DNA of 59,065 nt from Verrucomicrobiia bacterium. Lineage in GTDB: Bacteria > Verrucomicrobiota > Verrucomicrobiia > Limisphaerales > JAEYXS01. Position 1 is the stretch's first letter. Each line of letters begins with the position of its first letter. Location of the stretch: NCBI GenBank assembly GCA_036405135.1, contig DASWYF010000005.1, forward strand, positions 1 to 59,065, in the 5' to 3' direction. This document shows positions 27,659 to 37,111 of this stretch, one piece after another. Both the position numbers and the translations under genes were made by a program. The notes under the pieces are model-generated. The model searched no databases. It was not told the DNA's origin and was given only the letters and a program-made list of their open reading frames with translations.

Positions 27659-29131
27659 ATGAGCGAACGATTCACACGGCGTAAATTTCTGAGCCGCACG
27701 ACAGCGGCGCTAGGGGCCTTTGCGGTGACCGAGGCGCTGGAGCGCCCCGCCTGCGCCGCAACACCTGCAGCGAAGGCGGACAGTGTGATCTTCATCTGGT
27801 TGCCAGGTGGCGTCTCGCAGATGGAGACGTGGGATCCGAAGCCTTTCACGCCATATCGCAAGGGAATGCGCGGGAATGAGCTTTTTTCCACGTGTGATTC
27901 GATCCCGACTGCCGCGGATGGCATCCGCTTGGGAGCGGGCTTGCCGCACATGGCGCAGGTGATGCAACACGCGACGGTGGTGCGTAGCATCGCGAACGAG
28001 GCGAAGTTTGGCGCGCTGCACCTGAAGGCGCAGTATTACATGATGACGGGCTATGTGCCGCCCAGCGGTGTGCGCCCGCCCAGCATGGGCTCGGTGGTCT
28101 CACGTGTGCTGGGTCGCCGGCAGCCGCAAGTGCCGGGATACATTTACATAGGCCGGGACATCGATACGAATGATGCGGAGAAACTGTTCATCAGCGAGTT
28201 CATCGGGCCGGGATTTTATGGTGCGAACCACGCGCCATTCATGATCCCCGATCCCGGCCGGGGAGTGGCCACGTTGAATGCCTTTCCCGGCATGCCGTTG
28301 GCGCGTCTGGATCAGCGGCTGAGTCTGGCCCGCTTGTTGGCAGAACAAGGACCGAAGGAATTGCGCGAGGCGCCTCGTGCACAGGAGTTCCGCCAACAGT
28401 TGAACGAAGCGCGGGCGTTGATGGATTCCCCCGTGAAGAAGGCTTTTGATTTTGCGCAGGAAAAGCCGGCGACGCTGGCTGCATATGAGCCGGAGATCAC
28501 ACGCGAGCAGTTGCTGGATAAAAATTATTATCACGGGAAGAGATTCGGACAGGGGTTATTGCTGGCGCGGAGATTGGTGGAGAGCGGGGCGCGCTTCGTT
28601 CAGGTGGAGTATCAGTATGGACCGTTCCTGGGATTCGATGTCCACGCGAACGGCGCAAAACGCATGGTGGAGATGAAGCAGCAGATCGACCGGCCGATCG
28701 CGCAACTCATCAAGGACCTAGACCAGCGCGGTTTGTTGAAGCGCACCTTGGTGGTGGTGGCATCGGAGTTTGGACGCACGATCGCAAGCGCGCCTTCAGC
28801 GGGAACGGAGCCTGAGGGATTCGCAGAGAAGCATACGGGCGCGGAGCTGGTCATCGAGAATGAGGAGATGTACGGGTTGCACGGGCATTTCAGCAGCACG
28901 AATGCGATGTTGTTGTTCGGTGGCGGGTTCAAGGGCGGTTACGTTTATGGTAAGACGGCGGCGGAGCATCCGATGGTGCCGATCGAGAACGCAGTGCGGC
29001 TTGAAGATGTACATGCGACGATCTATCAGGCGCTAGGCATCGCGCCGGATGTGAATTTTGTGACGGAAGGCAGGCCCTTCTACGTGACGAAGGATGGTAA
29101 GGGGAAGCCGGTGATGGCGATGCTGGCGTGA
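27659..29131 (+). CDS. DUF1501 family protein, Tat-exported
   Basis: 490 residues. A twin-arginine signal (FTRRKFLSRTTAALGAFAV, about 5-23) ends near CAAT. The sulfatase/phosphatase-like fold of DUF1501 shows DSVIFIWLPGGVSQMETWDPKP at about 41-62, FGALHLKAQYYMMTGY, GARFVQVEYQYGPFLGFDVH and VVASEFGRT. It belongs to the alkaline-phosphatase superfamily by fold, but its reaction is not established. Always found with the DUF1549/DUF1553 cytochrome, as here. Tat export implies folding with a cofactor or metal before secretion. Confidence 0.94.
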   Translation: MSERFTRRKFLSRTTAALGAFAVTEALERPACAATPAAKADSVIFIWLPGGVSQMETWDPKPFTPYRKGMRGNELFSTCDSIPTAADGIRLGAGLPHMAQVMQHATVVRSIANEAKFGALHLKAQYYMMTGYVPPSGVRPPSMGSVVSRVLGRRQPQVPGYIYIGRDIDTNDAEKLFISEFIGPGFYGANHAPFMIPDPGRGVATLNAFPGMPLARLDQRLSLARLLAEQGPKELREAPRAQEFRQQLNEARALMDSPVKKAFDFAQEKPATLAAYEPEITREQLLDKNYYHGKRFGQGLLLARRLVESGARFVQVEYQYGPFLGFDVHANGAKRMVEMKQQIDRPIAQLIKDLDQRGLLKRTLVVVASEFGRTIASAPSAGTEPEGFAEKHTGAELVIENEEMYGLHGHFSSTNAMLLFGGGFKGGYVYGKTAAEHPMVPIENAVRLEDVHATIYQALGIAPDVNFVTEGRPFYVTKDGKGKPVMAMLA

Positions 29132-29226
29132 GTTGGTCCGCATAAGTAAAAGCTGCCTGAAAAGTATCCTCGGCTTAGTCACACTTCTGGGTTTTTCCAC
29201 GAATTGCTCGACGATTGGAAGCTGAA

Positions 29227-29247
29227 GCGGCTTGAAAGCCGCGCTCC
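29227..29247 (+). repeat. Variable-stem hairpin, GCTCC tail
   Basis: GCGGCTT-GA-AAGCCGC (29227-29242) then GCTCC. The same stem and tail recur at 33263-33286. It lies just upstream of murJ. Confidence 0.75.
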
Positions 29248-29279
29248 AAACACTCTAGCCTTTGCTCCGCGTGTCCCGC

Positions 29280-30842
29280 ATGTTGAAATCTTCGGGGGCT
29301 ATGGCCTTCGCCACCTTCATCAGCCGCATCCTCGGCATGGTGCGGGAGATGATCTATGCGCGCTTCATGGGAGATAGCATCGTAGCAGGCGCTTTCTTGT
29401 TCGCTTTCTCCATCCCCAACCTCTTCCGCCGTCTGCTGGGTGAGGGCGCATTGACGGCGGCATTCATCCCCATCTTCAAGGACAAGGAGAAGAACGCGGG
29501 TGAACAGGAGATGTGGCGGGCGGCGAATGCCGTGATCTCCGGTTTGGTGCTGGCTTCAGCAGTGGTGATCGTGGTGGTGCTGGCGGGGTTATCCATCACT
29601 CTGGCACTGGGTGATTTCGAAGTGAAGACACGGCTCATCCTGGAGCTGCTGCAAGTCATGTTCCCCTACATGATGCTGGTCTGCCTCGCGGCGGTGTTCA
29701 TGGCGATGCTCAATGCGCGCGGACATTTTTTTATACCAGCATTGGGTGCGACATTGCTCAACGTGGTGATGATCTGGTCCGTGCTCTGGCTGGCACCGAG
29801 ATTCGGGCAAAAACTGGAAGTGCAAATCTTTGCGCTCGCATTCGGTGTGCTGTTGGCCGGGTTCGCGCAGGCGGGGTTCCAACTCCCTACGCTCTATCAA
29901 GAGGGATATAGATTCAAATGTGTTTCCCCTTTCAAGAACGAAACGGTGCGTGCCGTGGTCGCCAAGATGATTCCCGGCACCGTCGGCGTGGCTGCTTTCC
30001 AGATCAATGTGGTGATGACGCAGGGCATAGCCTACTGGATGGATCCGACCATCAACGCTTCCTTCAACTACGCCATCCGCCTGATGGAACTGCCTCAGGG
30101 GATGTTTGGTGTCGCATTGGCAACATTCCTCCTGCCGACGCTTTCCGGTCTGGCATCAGAGAAGAAATACGGCGAGTTCGGCAGTACCCTGAGCAAGGGT
30201 ATGCAGCATCTGCTCTTTGTGAACCTGCCTGCATCCATCCTTCTCGTGCTGCTCGCTGAACCAGTGGTGAGACTGCTTTTTGAGCACGGTAAATTCGGCC
30301 CGGATTCCACATTACGCGCTAGTCTGGCATTGATGTTCCTCGCACCGGGATTGCTGGCCTACTCCATGGTGAACATCTTGGCACGTGCTTTCTTTGCGCT
30401 GGGAGACACCTCCACACCGATGAAGATCAGCATCTTCTGCCTGGGTGCGAATCTGTTGCTAACCTTAACGTTCATCTTTCCCATGCAGCAGGCAGGTTTG
30501 GGGCTGGCGAATACCATCAGTTCCTGGATCAACGTGTGGCTGCTGCATCAGGCGCTGAAGAAAAAGCTGAGCAAATTGGATTTGGCGGAATTTCATAAGA
30601 GTGTCGGGCCAACGGCCTTGGCGGCTTTTGCGGCAAGTGCGGCAGCGTTCGGAGTTTATTTTTGGTGGAGCGGGCACATGGGGCATGGCACGACTTGGTT
30701 GCGAATTGGTGAAGTGTTTGGGCCGCTACTGGTGGCCATCGCGGTCTATTGGGGCATAGCGATTCCGTTGAAGATTTCTTCAGCGCATGAGATGCTGGAG
30801 ATGGTGAAGGGGCGGCGGAAGAAGTCCGAGGTGAAGAGTTAG
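29280..30842 (+). CDS. murJ: Lipid II flippase MurJ
   Basis: 520 residues from the ATG at 29280; a TTG at 29262 adds six residues. About fourteen transmembrane helices of the MOP superfamily. Conserved family features: MLKSSGAMAFATFISRILGMVREM at the start, GEGALTAAFIPIF near residue 56, and VALATFLLPTLS at about 281-292. It flips the peptidoglycan precursor lipid II across the inner membrane and is essential in most bacteria. It is not inside a cell-wall cluster here; downstream lie only a hairpin repeat and the TetR gene. Confidence 0.95.
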   Translation: MLKSSGAMAFATFISRILGMVREMIYARFMGDSIVAGAFLFAFSIPNLFRRLLGEGALTAAFIPIFKDKEKNAGEQEMWRAANAVISGLVLASAVVIVVVLAGLSITLALGDFEVKTRLILELLQVMFPYMMLVCLAAVFMAMLNARGHFFIPALGATLLNVVMIWSVLWLAPRFGQKLEVQIFALAFGVLLAGFAQAGFQLPTLYQEGYRFKCVSPFKNETVRAVVAKMIPGTVGVAAFQINVVMTQGIAYWMDPTINASFNYAIRLMELPQGMFGVALATFLLPTLSGLASEKKYGEFGSTLSKGMQHLLFVNLPASILLVLLAEPVVRLLFEHGKFGPDSTLRASLALMFLAPGLLAYSMVNILARAFFALGDTSTPMKISIFCLGANLLLTLTFIFPMQQAGLGLANTISSWINVWLLHQALKKKLSKLDLAEFHKSVGPTALAAFAASAAAFGVYFWWSGHMGHGTTWLRIGEVFGPLLVAIAVYWGIAIPLKISSAHEMLEMVKGRRKKSEVKS

Positions 30843-30992
30843 CAGCGAGATAGGTAGGGATGGCTGTCCTCAGCCGTTCGCTGTCGGAGCCTAAGGTATG
30901 CGAGTGCCAAATAGCATAGTGGCACTGGAAGCTGGCTCCATTCTTAGCCTCATCAAGTCACAGAGAGTTAATTGCCTTTGGCTTCGGCGACG

Positions 30993-31018
30993 GACCGCTG
31001 AGAACAGCGGTCCCTACC
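30993..31018 (+). repeat. Variable-stem hairpin, CCTACC tail
   Basis: GACCGCTG-AGAA-CAGCGGTC (30993-31012), a perfect 8-bp stem with a 4-base loop, then CCTACC. It is within the murJ-tetR gap, which holds no gene. Confidence 0.72.
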
Positions 31019-31067
31019 AGCAAGCCCCTGATTTGACTGACCAACCAGTTCGGTTATTTTCTTTGCC

Positions 31068-31667
31068 ATGGCCCGACCGTCTAAAACTGACAAGCCCGCT
31101 CGTGAGAAAATCATCGAGACGGCCTATCGCCTGTTCTACGAGCAGGGTTATTTTCAGACCGGGGTGAATCAGGTCATCGCGGAGGCCAAGGTTTCCAAAG
31201 CTACCTTCTTCGCCCATTTTCCGACGAAGGATGACCTGTGCCTAGCGTATCTCAGGGAACGGGCGCGGATTGATTTGGGAGCGGTGAAAGATTTTATTCA
31301 GTCACAGAAAACGCCGAAGAAGCGATTCTTTAGCTTCATGGAAGCCTTGGAAACATGGCTTCCGGAAACAAGATTCCGTGGTTGTGGCTTTGCCAATCTC
31401 ACGGTGGAGGTGCTGGATCCAGCCAGTCCCTTGCGTAAGGAAGTGATCTATCACGACGATGCGTTCCGCTCCATTTTACGAGATGTAAGCCGGGATTTGA
31501 TTGCATCTGACAAAGCCAAGTATGGTCATCTGGATGCTGCAGAACTGACGGATTTTTACTATCTGGTGGTAGAGGGAGCCATGGCCTCCGCTCGGAACTA
31601 CAATGATGTCTGGCCCATTCGCAAAGCGCGCAAGGCGCTGGAGCGGTATGTGGATTCGCAAGAATAA
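31068..31667 (+). CDS. TetR family transcriptional regulator
   Basis: 199 residues. The N-terminal helix-turn-helix is classic: REKIIETAYRLFYEQGYFQTGVNQVIAEAKVSKATFFAHFPTKDDL, about 12-57. The C-terminal ligand domain contains LETWLPETRFRGCGFANLTVE, typical of AcrR-like members with a C-terminal GCG motif. Four bases after its stop codon lies a perfect 14-bp palindrome, between this gene and the methyltransferase gene. It probably controls that gene, and perhaps itself. The inducer is unknown. Confidence 0.92.
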   Translation: MARPSKTDKPAREKIIETAYRLFYEQGYFQTGVNQVIAEAKVSKATFFAHFPTKDDLCLAYLRERARIDLGAVKDFIQSQKTPKKRFFSFMEALETWLPETRFRGCGFANLTVEVLDPASPLRKEVIYHDDAFRSILRDVSRDLIASDKAKYGHLDAAELTDFYYLVVEGAMASARNYNDVWPIRKARKALERYVDSQE

Positions 31668-31670
31668 GAA

Positions 31671-31684
31671 ACAGACAGGTCTGT
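31671..31684. promoter_or_regulatory. Palindrome, likely TetR operator
   Basis: ACAGACAGGTCTGT: arms ACAGAC and GTCTGT around two bases. AGAC-N2-GTCT sites are a frequent format for this regulator family. It lies 228 bp before the methyltransferase start at 31912. Confidence 0.55.
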
Positions 31685-31911
31685 ATTGTAAATTGATTGG
31701 TTTTGTTTTCAATTGATAGAAAAAGAGGGAGGTTCTTGTGGTCTGAGCTGCGGTCCCCAATTTTTCCCTCCGCAAATTTCCCATGAGGTTCTTTTTTTGT
31801 TGTTTGCTCGTTTTCAAGGAGATGCGGAGATAGCTGGGGCGTTGGGCTGGGTTAAATTGGGGTTTTGCGCGACTGCGAATGGTACGGCCAAGGCTAAAGG
31901 AGAACTAGATC

Positions 31912-33051
31912 GTGGGCGAAATTGCCTACGAGCGAATAAAACACTACAGCATAATAGAGACAGGGACAGATATGTGCACGCAATGCATTCCGAAGATCAA
32001 TGAGGAGAAGGTGGACCAGTTTGCACGCCAGATGATCGGGCATCTGAACAGCGCGGGGATCGCGCTGATGACTTCCATAGGACATCGCACGGGGTTATTT
32101 GACGCGATGGCGAAGATGGATTTCTCCACGAGCAAGGAGATCGCTGCAGCCGCAGGATTAAATGAACGCTACGTCCGCGAGTGGCTGGGCACGATGAGCA
32201 CGGGACGCATCGTGGAGCACGATGCTAAGACGGATAAATTCCATCTGCCTGCTGAGCACGCCATGTTGCTCACGCGTGCGGCGGTACCGAACAATATCGC
32301 TATTCCCATGCAATGGGTGAGCGTGCTGGGCGGTGTGGAGGATGAGATTGTGGAGTGCTTCAAGAGCGGTGGCGGTGTGCCGTATGAGAAATACAACCGC
32401 TTCCACGAAGTGATGGCGGAGGAGAGCAATCAGACGGCGGTGGTGCCGCTGAAAGAGCATTTGCTGCCGTTGGTAGATGGGTTGAAGGCGAAATTGGAAA
32501 AGGGCATTGAGGTGCTGGATGTGGGCTGTGGTTCAGGCCGTGCGCTCATCGCCATGGCGGTGCATTATCCGAAGAGCCAGTTCACGGGCTACGATCTGTG
32601 CGAGGAAGCAGTCATCGCAGCGCGCAATTACGCCAAAGCAGAAGGCTTGAAGAACGTGACCTTCAAGACCGTGGACGTGACGAAGTTCGATGATGTGGAG
32701 AAGTTCGATCTCATCTTCACCTTTGATGCAGTGCATGATCAGGCGAAGCCGGATGTGGTGCTGAAGAACATCTTCAATGCGCTCAAGCCGGGCGGCCTGT
32801 ATTTCATGCAGGACATCGCGGGCTCCAGCAGCGTGGCGGGGAATATGGATCACATGCTCGCACCATTCATCTATACCATCTCGTGCATGCACTGCATGTC
32901 GGTGTCGCTGTCACAGGGCGGCATGGGCTTGGGGGCGATGTGGGGCAAGGAAGTCGCGCTGAAGATGCTGGCGGAAGCGGGATTCACGAAGGTAGACGTG
33001 GAGAAGCTCGATCACGATATCATCAACTATTACTACCTGGTGAGGAAGTAA
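31912..33051 (+). CDS. SAM-dependent methyltransferase with winged-helix-like N-terminus
   Basis: 379 residues from a GTG at 31912, placed 9 bp after AAAGGAG. An ATG at 31972 would give 359 residues and a more usual N-terminus, so the start is uncertain. The front domain (SAGIALMTSIGHRTGLFDAMAKM ... SKEIAAAAGLNERYVREWLGTM) is a helix-rich dimerisation/winged-helix unit. The Rossmann domain has motif I VLDVGCGSGRAL at about 202-213 and FDLIFTFDAVHDQAKP. The substrate is unknown. It ends in a strong hairpin, so it probably forms a single-gene unit under the TetR protein. Confidence 0.9.
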   Translation: MGEIAYERIKHYSIIETGTDMCTQCIPKINEEKVDQFARQMIGHLNSAGIALMTSIGHRTGLFDAMAKMDFSTSKEIAAAAGLNERYVREWLGTMSTGRIVEHDAKTDKFHLPAEHAMLLTRAAVPNNIAIPMQWVSVLGGVEDEIVECFKSGGGVPYEKYNRFHEVMAEESNQTAVVPLKEHLLPLVDGLKAKLEKGIEVLDVGCGSGRALIAMAVHYPKSQFTGYDLCEEAVIAARNYAKAEGLKNVTFKTVDVTKFDDVEKFDLIFTFDAVHDQAKPDVVLKNIFNALKPGGLYFMQDIAGSSSVAGNMDHMLAPFIYTISCMHCMSVSLSQGGMGLGAMWGKEVALKMLAEAGFTKVDVEKLDHDIINYYYLVRK

Positions 33052-33078
33052 GCGGGCGAGGAATCCGTGAATAGCAAT

Positions 33079-33114
33079 CACCCTCTTCTTCGATATGAAT
33101 CGAAGGAGAGGGTG
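33079..33114 (+). terminator. Long hairpin after methyltransferase gene
   Basis: 16-bp stem (33079-33094 with 33099-33114), one G-T type mismatch, loop ATGA. There is only a weak T run, so it may act as a processing or bidirectional stop. Its CACCCTC/GAGGGTG ends recall the CTC-type repeats. Confidence 0.6.
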
Positions 33115-33149
33115 GAATTATTTTGAGGTGAACGATTGCGAAGTGGAGG

Positions 33150-33286
33150 GCGGTCCCGCATGCGGGACCGCTTCAATGTGCATGAGCAAAGGCAGAGGGA
33201 AGAATGCTTTCAGCTTAGTAACGCCATTATCTTGTCTGTGATTCTCTTGGTGGGCGGGAGTTGGAGCGGCTTAAAAGCCGCGCTCC
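33150..33286. repeat. Perfect 22-bp palindrome and variable-stem hairpin
   Basis: 33150-33171 is an uninterrupted palindrome built on GCGGTCCCGCA. A GGAGCGGCTT/AAGCC-GC-GCTCC hairpin lies at 33263-33286, matching the one at 29.23 kb. No gene lies in this 268-bp convergent gap. Confidence 0.7.
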
Positions 33287-33319
33287 ACCTGGCGGAGGAG
33301 AATTCGCTCGGTGGACTTG

Positions 33320-34483
33320 TTATCGGCTCGTTTGCTTCAGGGTTCCGCGGCCTGAGGCGGTTTCGGTCCAGAGGATGTGGAAGCCATCGGTGGTGCCTAT
33401 GATACGCGGATAGGCGGCAGTGGTAGAAGCTTCGCGGATGCGCTCGGGTTTGCTCCACTTTTTGCCGTCTTTGCTGGTGGAGAACATCAGAGCGATATCG
33501 CCGTCTTCGTTTTCTTCCCATACGATGCCGATGCCTTTGGCACCAGTCGCGACATCGCCGCGACGGGCGGAATTGGTGCCGAGTCGTTGTGGCTTGCTCC
33601 ATGACTTGTTGTTCTTGGAGGAGAGGTGGTAGACGCCGGATTCTTCGGCTTTTCCGGTCCAGACGACGGCGTGAGTCGTGGTCGTTTTCCCTTTCGTTTC
33701 CGTGGCGAGACCGCCGCCGACATGAGGGCAGCCGTTGAAATCCCAGGAGAAGTTGCCGACGGTGGTCTGCTTGTTCCATTGGGTACCGCCATCGGGTGAG
33801 GTGAGGAGGGCCATGTCGCGCGGCTTCTTATCGCGGAAAAGGACGAGCGGGCCGGTTGGACCGGCTGCCAATTTATTCCAGCAGCATTCGCACGTGTCGG
33901 GTTTGAGTGTCTGATTCTTCTGCCAGCTCACGCCGCCATCGGTAGAGCGGGCGTAGCGGAGGCCTTGGCGGCCATCGCGGCTATCGAGCCACGCGAGGTG
34001 GAAGTTGCCCGCGCTGTCCGCGCAGAGGTCGGAGAAGCTGTGACCGGTGGTGAGGCCGTCATCGGCGGGATTGGGGCCGACGCGCCAGGTCTTGCCGCCA
34101 TCTTGGGAAATCGTTGTGACCAAGGGACCGCTATTGAAGAGGCCGGTGCCTTTGATCATCCACACGACACCAAGTTTATCGCCTGCGCCTGCGATCTGGG
34201 CGTCCATGCCGCGATTCGGTGAACTGGGCGCGATGATGCCTGCATCGACACGTGTGCGAGTGGACCACGTTTTGCCGCCATCCGTGGAGCGCTGGTGGAG
34301 GAGGATGGGTTGGCCGTTCGGCTGATAATCCGCGATGAGCAGATGCATGGTGCCGCCGTCCGCATAGACATCGAGACTGTGGATGCCGAGGCGTTTAATG
34401 GCTTCGCCATGCTCGGAGGTAAAGCTCTGCCATGTGAGTGACAGAAGGCCGAGGGTCAGGGCGGCTAACAGTTTTAGTTTCAT
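33320..34483 (-). CDS. Asp-box (BNR) sialidase-like secreted protein
   Basis: 387 residues from the ATG at 34483; a TTG at 34492 would add three. The signal peptide KLKLLAALTLGLLSLTWQSF ends near residue 22. At least five Asp-box repeats mark a six-blade propeller: STDGGKTW, SQDGGKTW, STDGGVSW, SPDGGTQW and SKDGKKW. The arginine-containing RIP motif that starts true sialidases is not seen, so catalysis on sialic acid is unproven. It could supply substrate for the sialate genes at 12.8-16.4 kb, but they are 17 kb away, so the link is weak. Confidence 0.85.
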   Translation of the reverse strand: MKLKLLAALTLGLLSLTWQSFTSEHGEAIKRLGIHSLDVYADGGTMHLLIADYQPNGQPILLHQRSTDGGKTWSTRTRVDAGIIAPSSPNRGMDAQIAGAGDKLGVVWMIKGTGLFNSGPLVTTISQDGGKTWRVGPNPADDGLTTGHSFSDLCADSAGNFHLAWLDSRDGRQGLRYARSTDGGVSWQKNQTLKPDTCECCWNKLAAGPTGPLVLFRDKKPRDMALLTSPDGGTQWNKQTTVGNFSWDFNGCPHVGGGLATETKGKTTTTHAVVWTGKAEESGVYHLSSKNNKSWSKPQRLGTNSARRGDVATGAKGIGIVWEENEDGDIALMFSTSKDGKKWSKPERIREASTTAAYPRIIGTTDGFHILWTETASGRGTLKQTSR

Positions 34484-34507
34484 CGCGTTCAATTCTTTCT
34501 TTTTGAC

Positions 34508-34562
34508 GCAAACCCGGCACCCCTCACCCCGGCCCTCTCCCCTCCAAGGGGCGAGGGTGTTC
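34508..34562. repeat. CTC-type hairpin repeat
   Basis: CCCCTCACCCCGGCCCTCTC, then CCAAGGGGCGAGGGTG; related to copies at 12.8, 19.55 and 41.6 kb. The rest of the 263-bp gap to 34746 shows nothing else. Confidence 0.65.
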
Positions 34563-34746
34563 TGATTGTCGTGCTTTTGATCCGCATATGTAGCTCATGC
34601 TCAAAACAAATTCCTAAAGAGAGAAGATGCAAGGACTGAAGGGGGTAATCCGCTTTTGACTGTTCACTAGTATAACAGCTTGAACCATGAAGCTCATCAA
34701 AGCCTTGTGGTTCGCGGCAATCAGCCCCTGCATCTTCAAATCAGGT

Positions 34747-36888
34747 TCACCATTTCCACTCCACACCGGCGTAAAAGCTACGGCCATCACCGGGAAGGAA
34801 TTGCGCGAGGCTGACGCCGGGCGCAGTGGTGGTGGTGATCACGCCGGTGGTGGCAGCATAGTTTTTATCCGTGAGGTTGCGGCCTTCCACGAAGACGGAG
34901 AATCCTTTCTTCACGCGGTAACCGGCCTTCACGCCGAGCAGCATGTAAGGATCGGCGAAGAGCGCATTGCCCATGTCCACGGCATACTTCGCAGGGGACC
35001 ACTCTATGTTCGGGCCGAAGTAGAAGCCTTTCGGGTGCGAGTAGATCACCTCGCTGCGCACGTAATGTTTGGGGACGCCGGGCAGGTCATTCGCGCTGAA
35101 GTCGCCGTCATCTTGGAAACGGAAATCGTTCCACATGTAGGCGGTGGTCCAGTTGATGCCGTCTTGTTCGCAGAAGATGTCGCTATCAGTGAAGAGGTTC
35201 TCGAACAGGCGCACGTTTTCCTTCAGTTCCACACCGCGATGCACGGTGGTGCTGGCATTGATGGTGACGGGAGCGGCACCGGGCGAGGGTTCGTAGGCGA
35301 GCAATTCATTCTCCAACCAGGTGTGATAATAGCTGAGGTCCCAGGAGAAACGGCCGTGTTCACCGCGGGTGCCGAGTTCCACGGTCCAGCCGGATTGGGC
35401 ATCGCGGATGACGGGAATACCACCGATGCCGCCGAGTTCACTCATGGAGGGCGGCTCGAAGCTGCGGCTTACGTTGCCGTAGAATTGCCAGTCGGAACGC
35501 AGATCGTAGATGGCGCCGAGCTTCGGGCTCACGCCCCAATAATCCGCGGTGAAATCATTCGCGCCGACCGTGTCGTTGAAATCGCGACGGGATTGGCTGA
35601 TCTGCACGCCGGTGATGAGCGAGAATTTGTCTGTAAGCCAATGCTGGTTCTCAGCGTAAAGATCCAGATTGTAGGAGGCTTGGGTGGATTCATTGATCAA
35701 GGCGCCGGGTGCGCCAGAGGCGTTGCCGAAGTTCGCACTTTCCGTGCGGCCGACGGTGGGGCTGAAGCCCACGGTCAATTGATTCGGACGGCTGAAGAGA
35801 TCACTGTAATTGCGATAACGGATGTCGAGACCGGCATCGTTCGAGTTTTGGTCCACCACTTGGAAGATGGGGTGGAAGAGGTCCTTGTGCGACCAGAAGA
35901 CGCTGACATCGAGTGCGTGAGTGTCGTTCTTCCATGAGGTCTTGCTGGCGGCGCGGATGAGCTCGAAATTGCGTTGCTGATCTTGGGTGACGTTGATGGG
36001 CAACGCCATGTCCGGATTGTTCTCCAGCTGTGTTTTGAAGAGGTTGCCGGGCAGCTCGGAATACGTCTGCACGTAGGTGAAGTAGGCGCGGGTCTCGACG
36101 TTGTCGTTGAACTTGTGGCCGACGTTGCTGAAGATGCGATGGGCGTTCTGCTGCGAGTGTTCGCGGAAGCCATCGAGGGCGGAGTAGGTGTAGCCGGCGT
36201 AGTAATCGTTTTTACCTTCGGCCAGACCGCTGCTGGCGTGTGTCTTCAGGTATCCGTAGCTGCCGGCCTCCACGCGGAGGCGAATCTTATCGGTGTCGTG
36301 ACCTGTGGGCATCACGTAATTGATCGCGCCGCCGAGGGTGGTGGAGCCGTAGCGGAGGGCGTTCGCGCCGCGGAGGACTTCCACGTAACTGACGGCGAGG
36401 GGTTCGATGCCTTGCATGTCGAAACCGCCATCAGCGAGGTTCAGCGGGATGCCGTCCATGAGGAGCTTGATGCCGCGACCGTGGAAGGTGCGCTGGATGC
36501 CGGAGCCGCGGATGGAGAGGCGCGCTTCATCGGAGCCGAAGCGCGGTTGCACGAAGACGCCGGGGGACCAATCCAGCACGTCCTTCATGGTGGAGGCGCG
36601 GCCGGTGAGGAACGTATCTGCCGGGATGACGTCCGCACCGCCGGGGATGCGGGTGATCTCGGCCTTGGCGGCGTAGACGTCCGGCACGGTGAGGCTCGGG
36701 GAGTTCGTGCCGGTGATGATGACTTCGGTCAATTTCGAAGGGGCGTTCGTGGTGGTGGTAGCAATTACTTTCCCGTTTATTGTGAGCGTGGCGTTGTCTG
36801 TTTGCGCGCCCACGTTCATGATGGAGGCGACGAGGGCAGCAGTGGAACCGGCGATTTTCAGGCGGTTCAGGTTCTGTTCACGGAGCAT
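34747..36888 (-). CDS. TonB-dependent outer membrane receptor (FecA/YncD-like)
   Basis: 713 residues from the ATG at 36888; the upstream reading to 36984 crosses repeat words and is rejected. A signal peptide ends near residue 28 (VGAQ). A TonB-box-like LTEVIITGT lies at about 52-60. The plug domain has IPGGADVIPADTF, ARLSIRGSGIQRTFHGRGIKLLMDGIP and VEVLRGANALRYGSTTLGGAINYV. A beta barrel follows, ending in FYAGVEWKW with an aromatic last residue. It imports a siderophore, metal complex or cofactor. It follows a small Cys-containing exported protein in the same direction, which hints at metal uptake. There is no clear ribosome binding site before the ATG, and TATAAT lies directly in front of it. 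Confidence 0.93.
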   Translation of the reverse strand: MLREQNLNRLKIAGSTAALVASIMNVGAQTDNATLTINGKVIATTTTNAPSKLTEVIITGTNSPSLTVPDVYAAKAEITRIPGGADVIPADTFLTGRASTMKDVLDWSPGVFVQPRFGSDEARLSIRGSGIQRTFHGRGIKLLMDGIPLNLADGGFDMQGIEPLAVSYVEVLRGANALRYGSTTLGGAINYVMPTGHDTDKIRLRVEAGSYGYLKTHASSGLAEGKNDYYAGYTYSALDGFREHSQQNAHRIFSNVGHKFNDNVETRAYFTYVQTYSELPGNLFKTQLENNPDMALPINVTQDQQRNFELIRAASKTSWKNDTHALDVSVFWSHKDLFHPIFQVVDQNSNDAGLDIRYRNYSDLFSRPNQLTVGFSPTVGRTESANFGNASGAPGALINESTQASYNLDLYAENQHWLTDKFSLITGVQISQSRRDFNDTVGANDFTADYWGVSPKLGAIYDLRSDWQFYGNVSRSFEPPSMSELGGIGGIPVIRDAQSGWTVELGTRGEHGRFSWDLSYYHTWLENELLAYEPSPGAAPVTINASTTVHRGVELKENVRLFENLFTDSDIFCEQDGINWTTAYMWNDFRFQDDGDFSANDLPGVPKHYVRSEVIYSHPKGFYFGPNIEWSPAKYAVDMGNALFADPYMLLGVKAGYRVKKGFSVFVEGRNLTDKNYAATTGVITTTTAPGVSLAQFLPGDGRSFYAGVEWKW

Positions 36889-37111
36889 ATTATAAATTTT
36901 CTGGTTACTAGTTTCTGGTTTCGGGTGTGAATACCCGTTCTGAAGGCCTCGCTTGTGCGTGCATACGCGTACGTGTGCGAACAAACGGAGGTTTGTGGAA
37001 TGGGTGAGGCCCTGTCGCTAGGTCTGGAATCTGACCGAGCGGTGTTCGTACGTTTTAACAGGTCGCGCGAAGCAAGCCGAACGGATCAGATGAAATGGAC
37101 AGGGACAGAAA

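Noticed and set aside
34687..35937. 416-residue plus-strand frame
   Set aside because: Shadow of the TonB receptor gene; Val/Ala/His-rich with no domain.
36889..37111. Riboswitch (for example cobalamin) before the TonB receptor
   Set aside because: No recognisable conserved core; the stretch shows only a CGGGT/ACCCG hairpin and repeat words.
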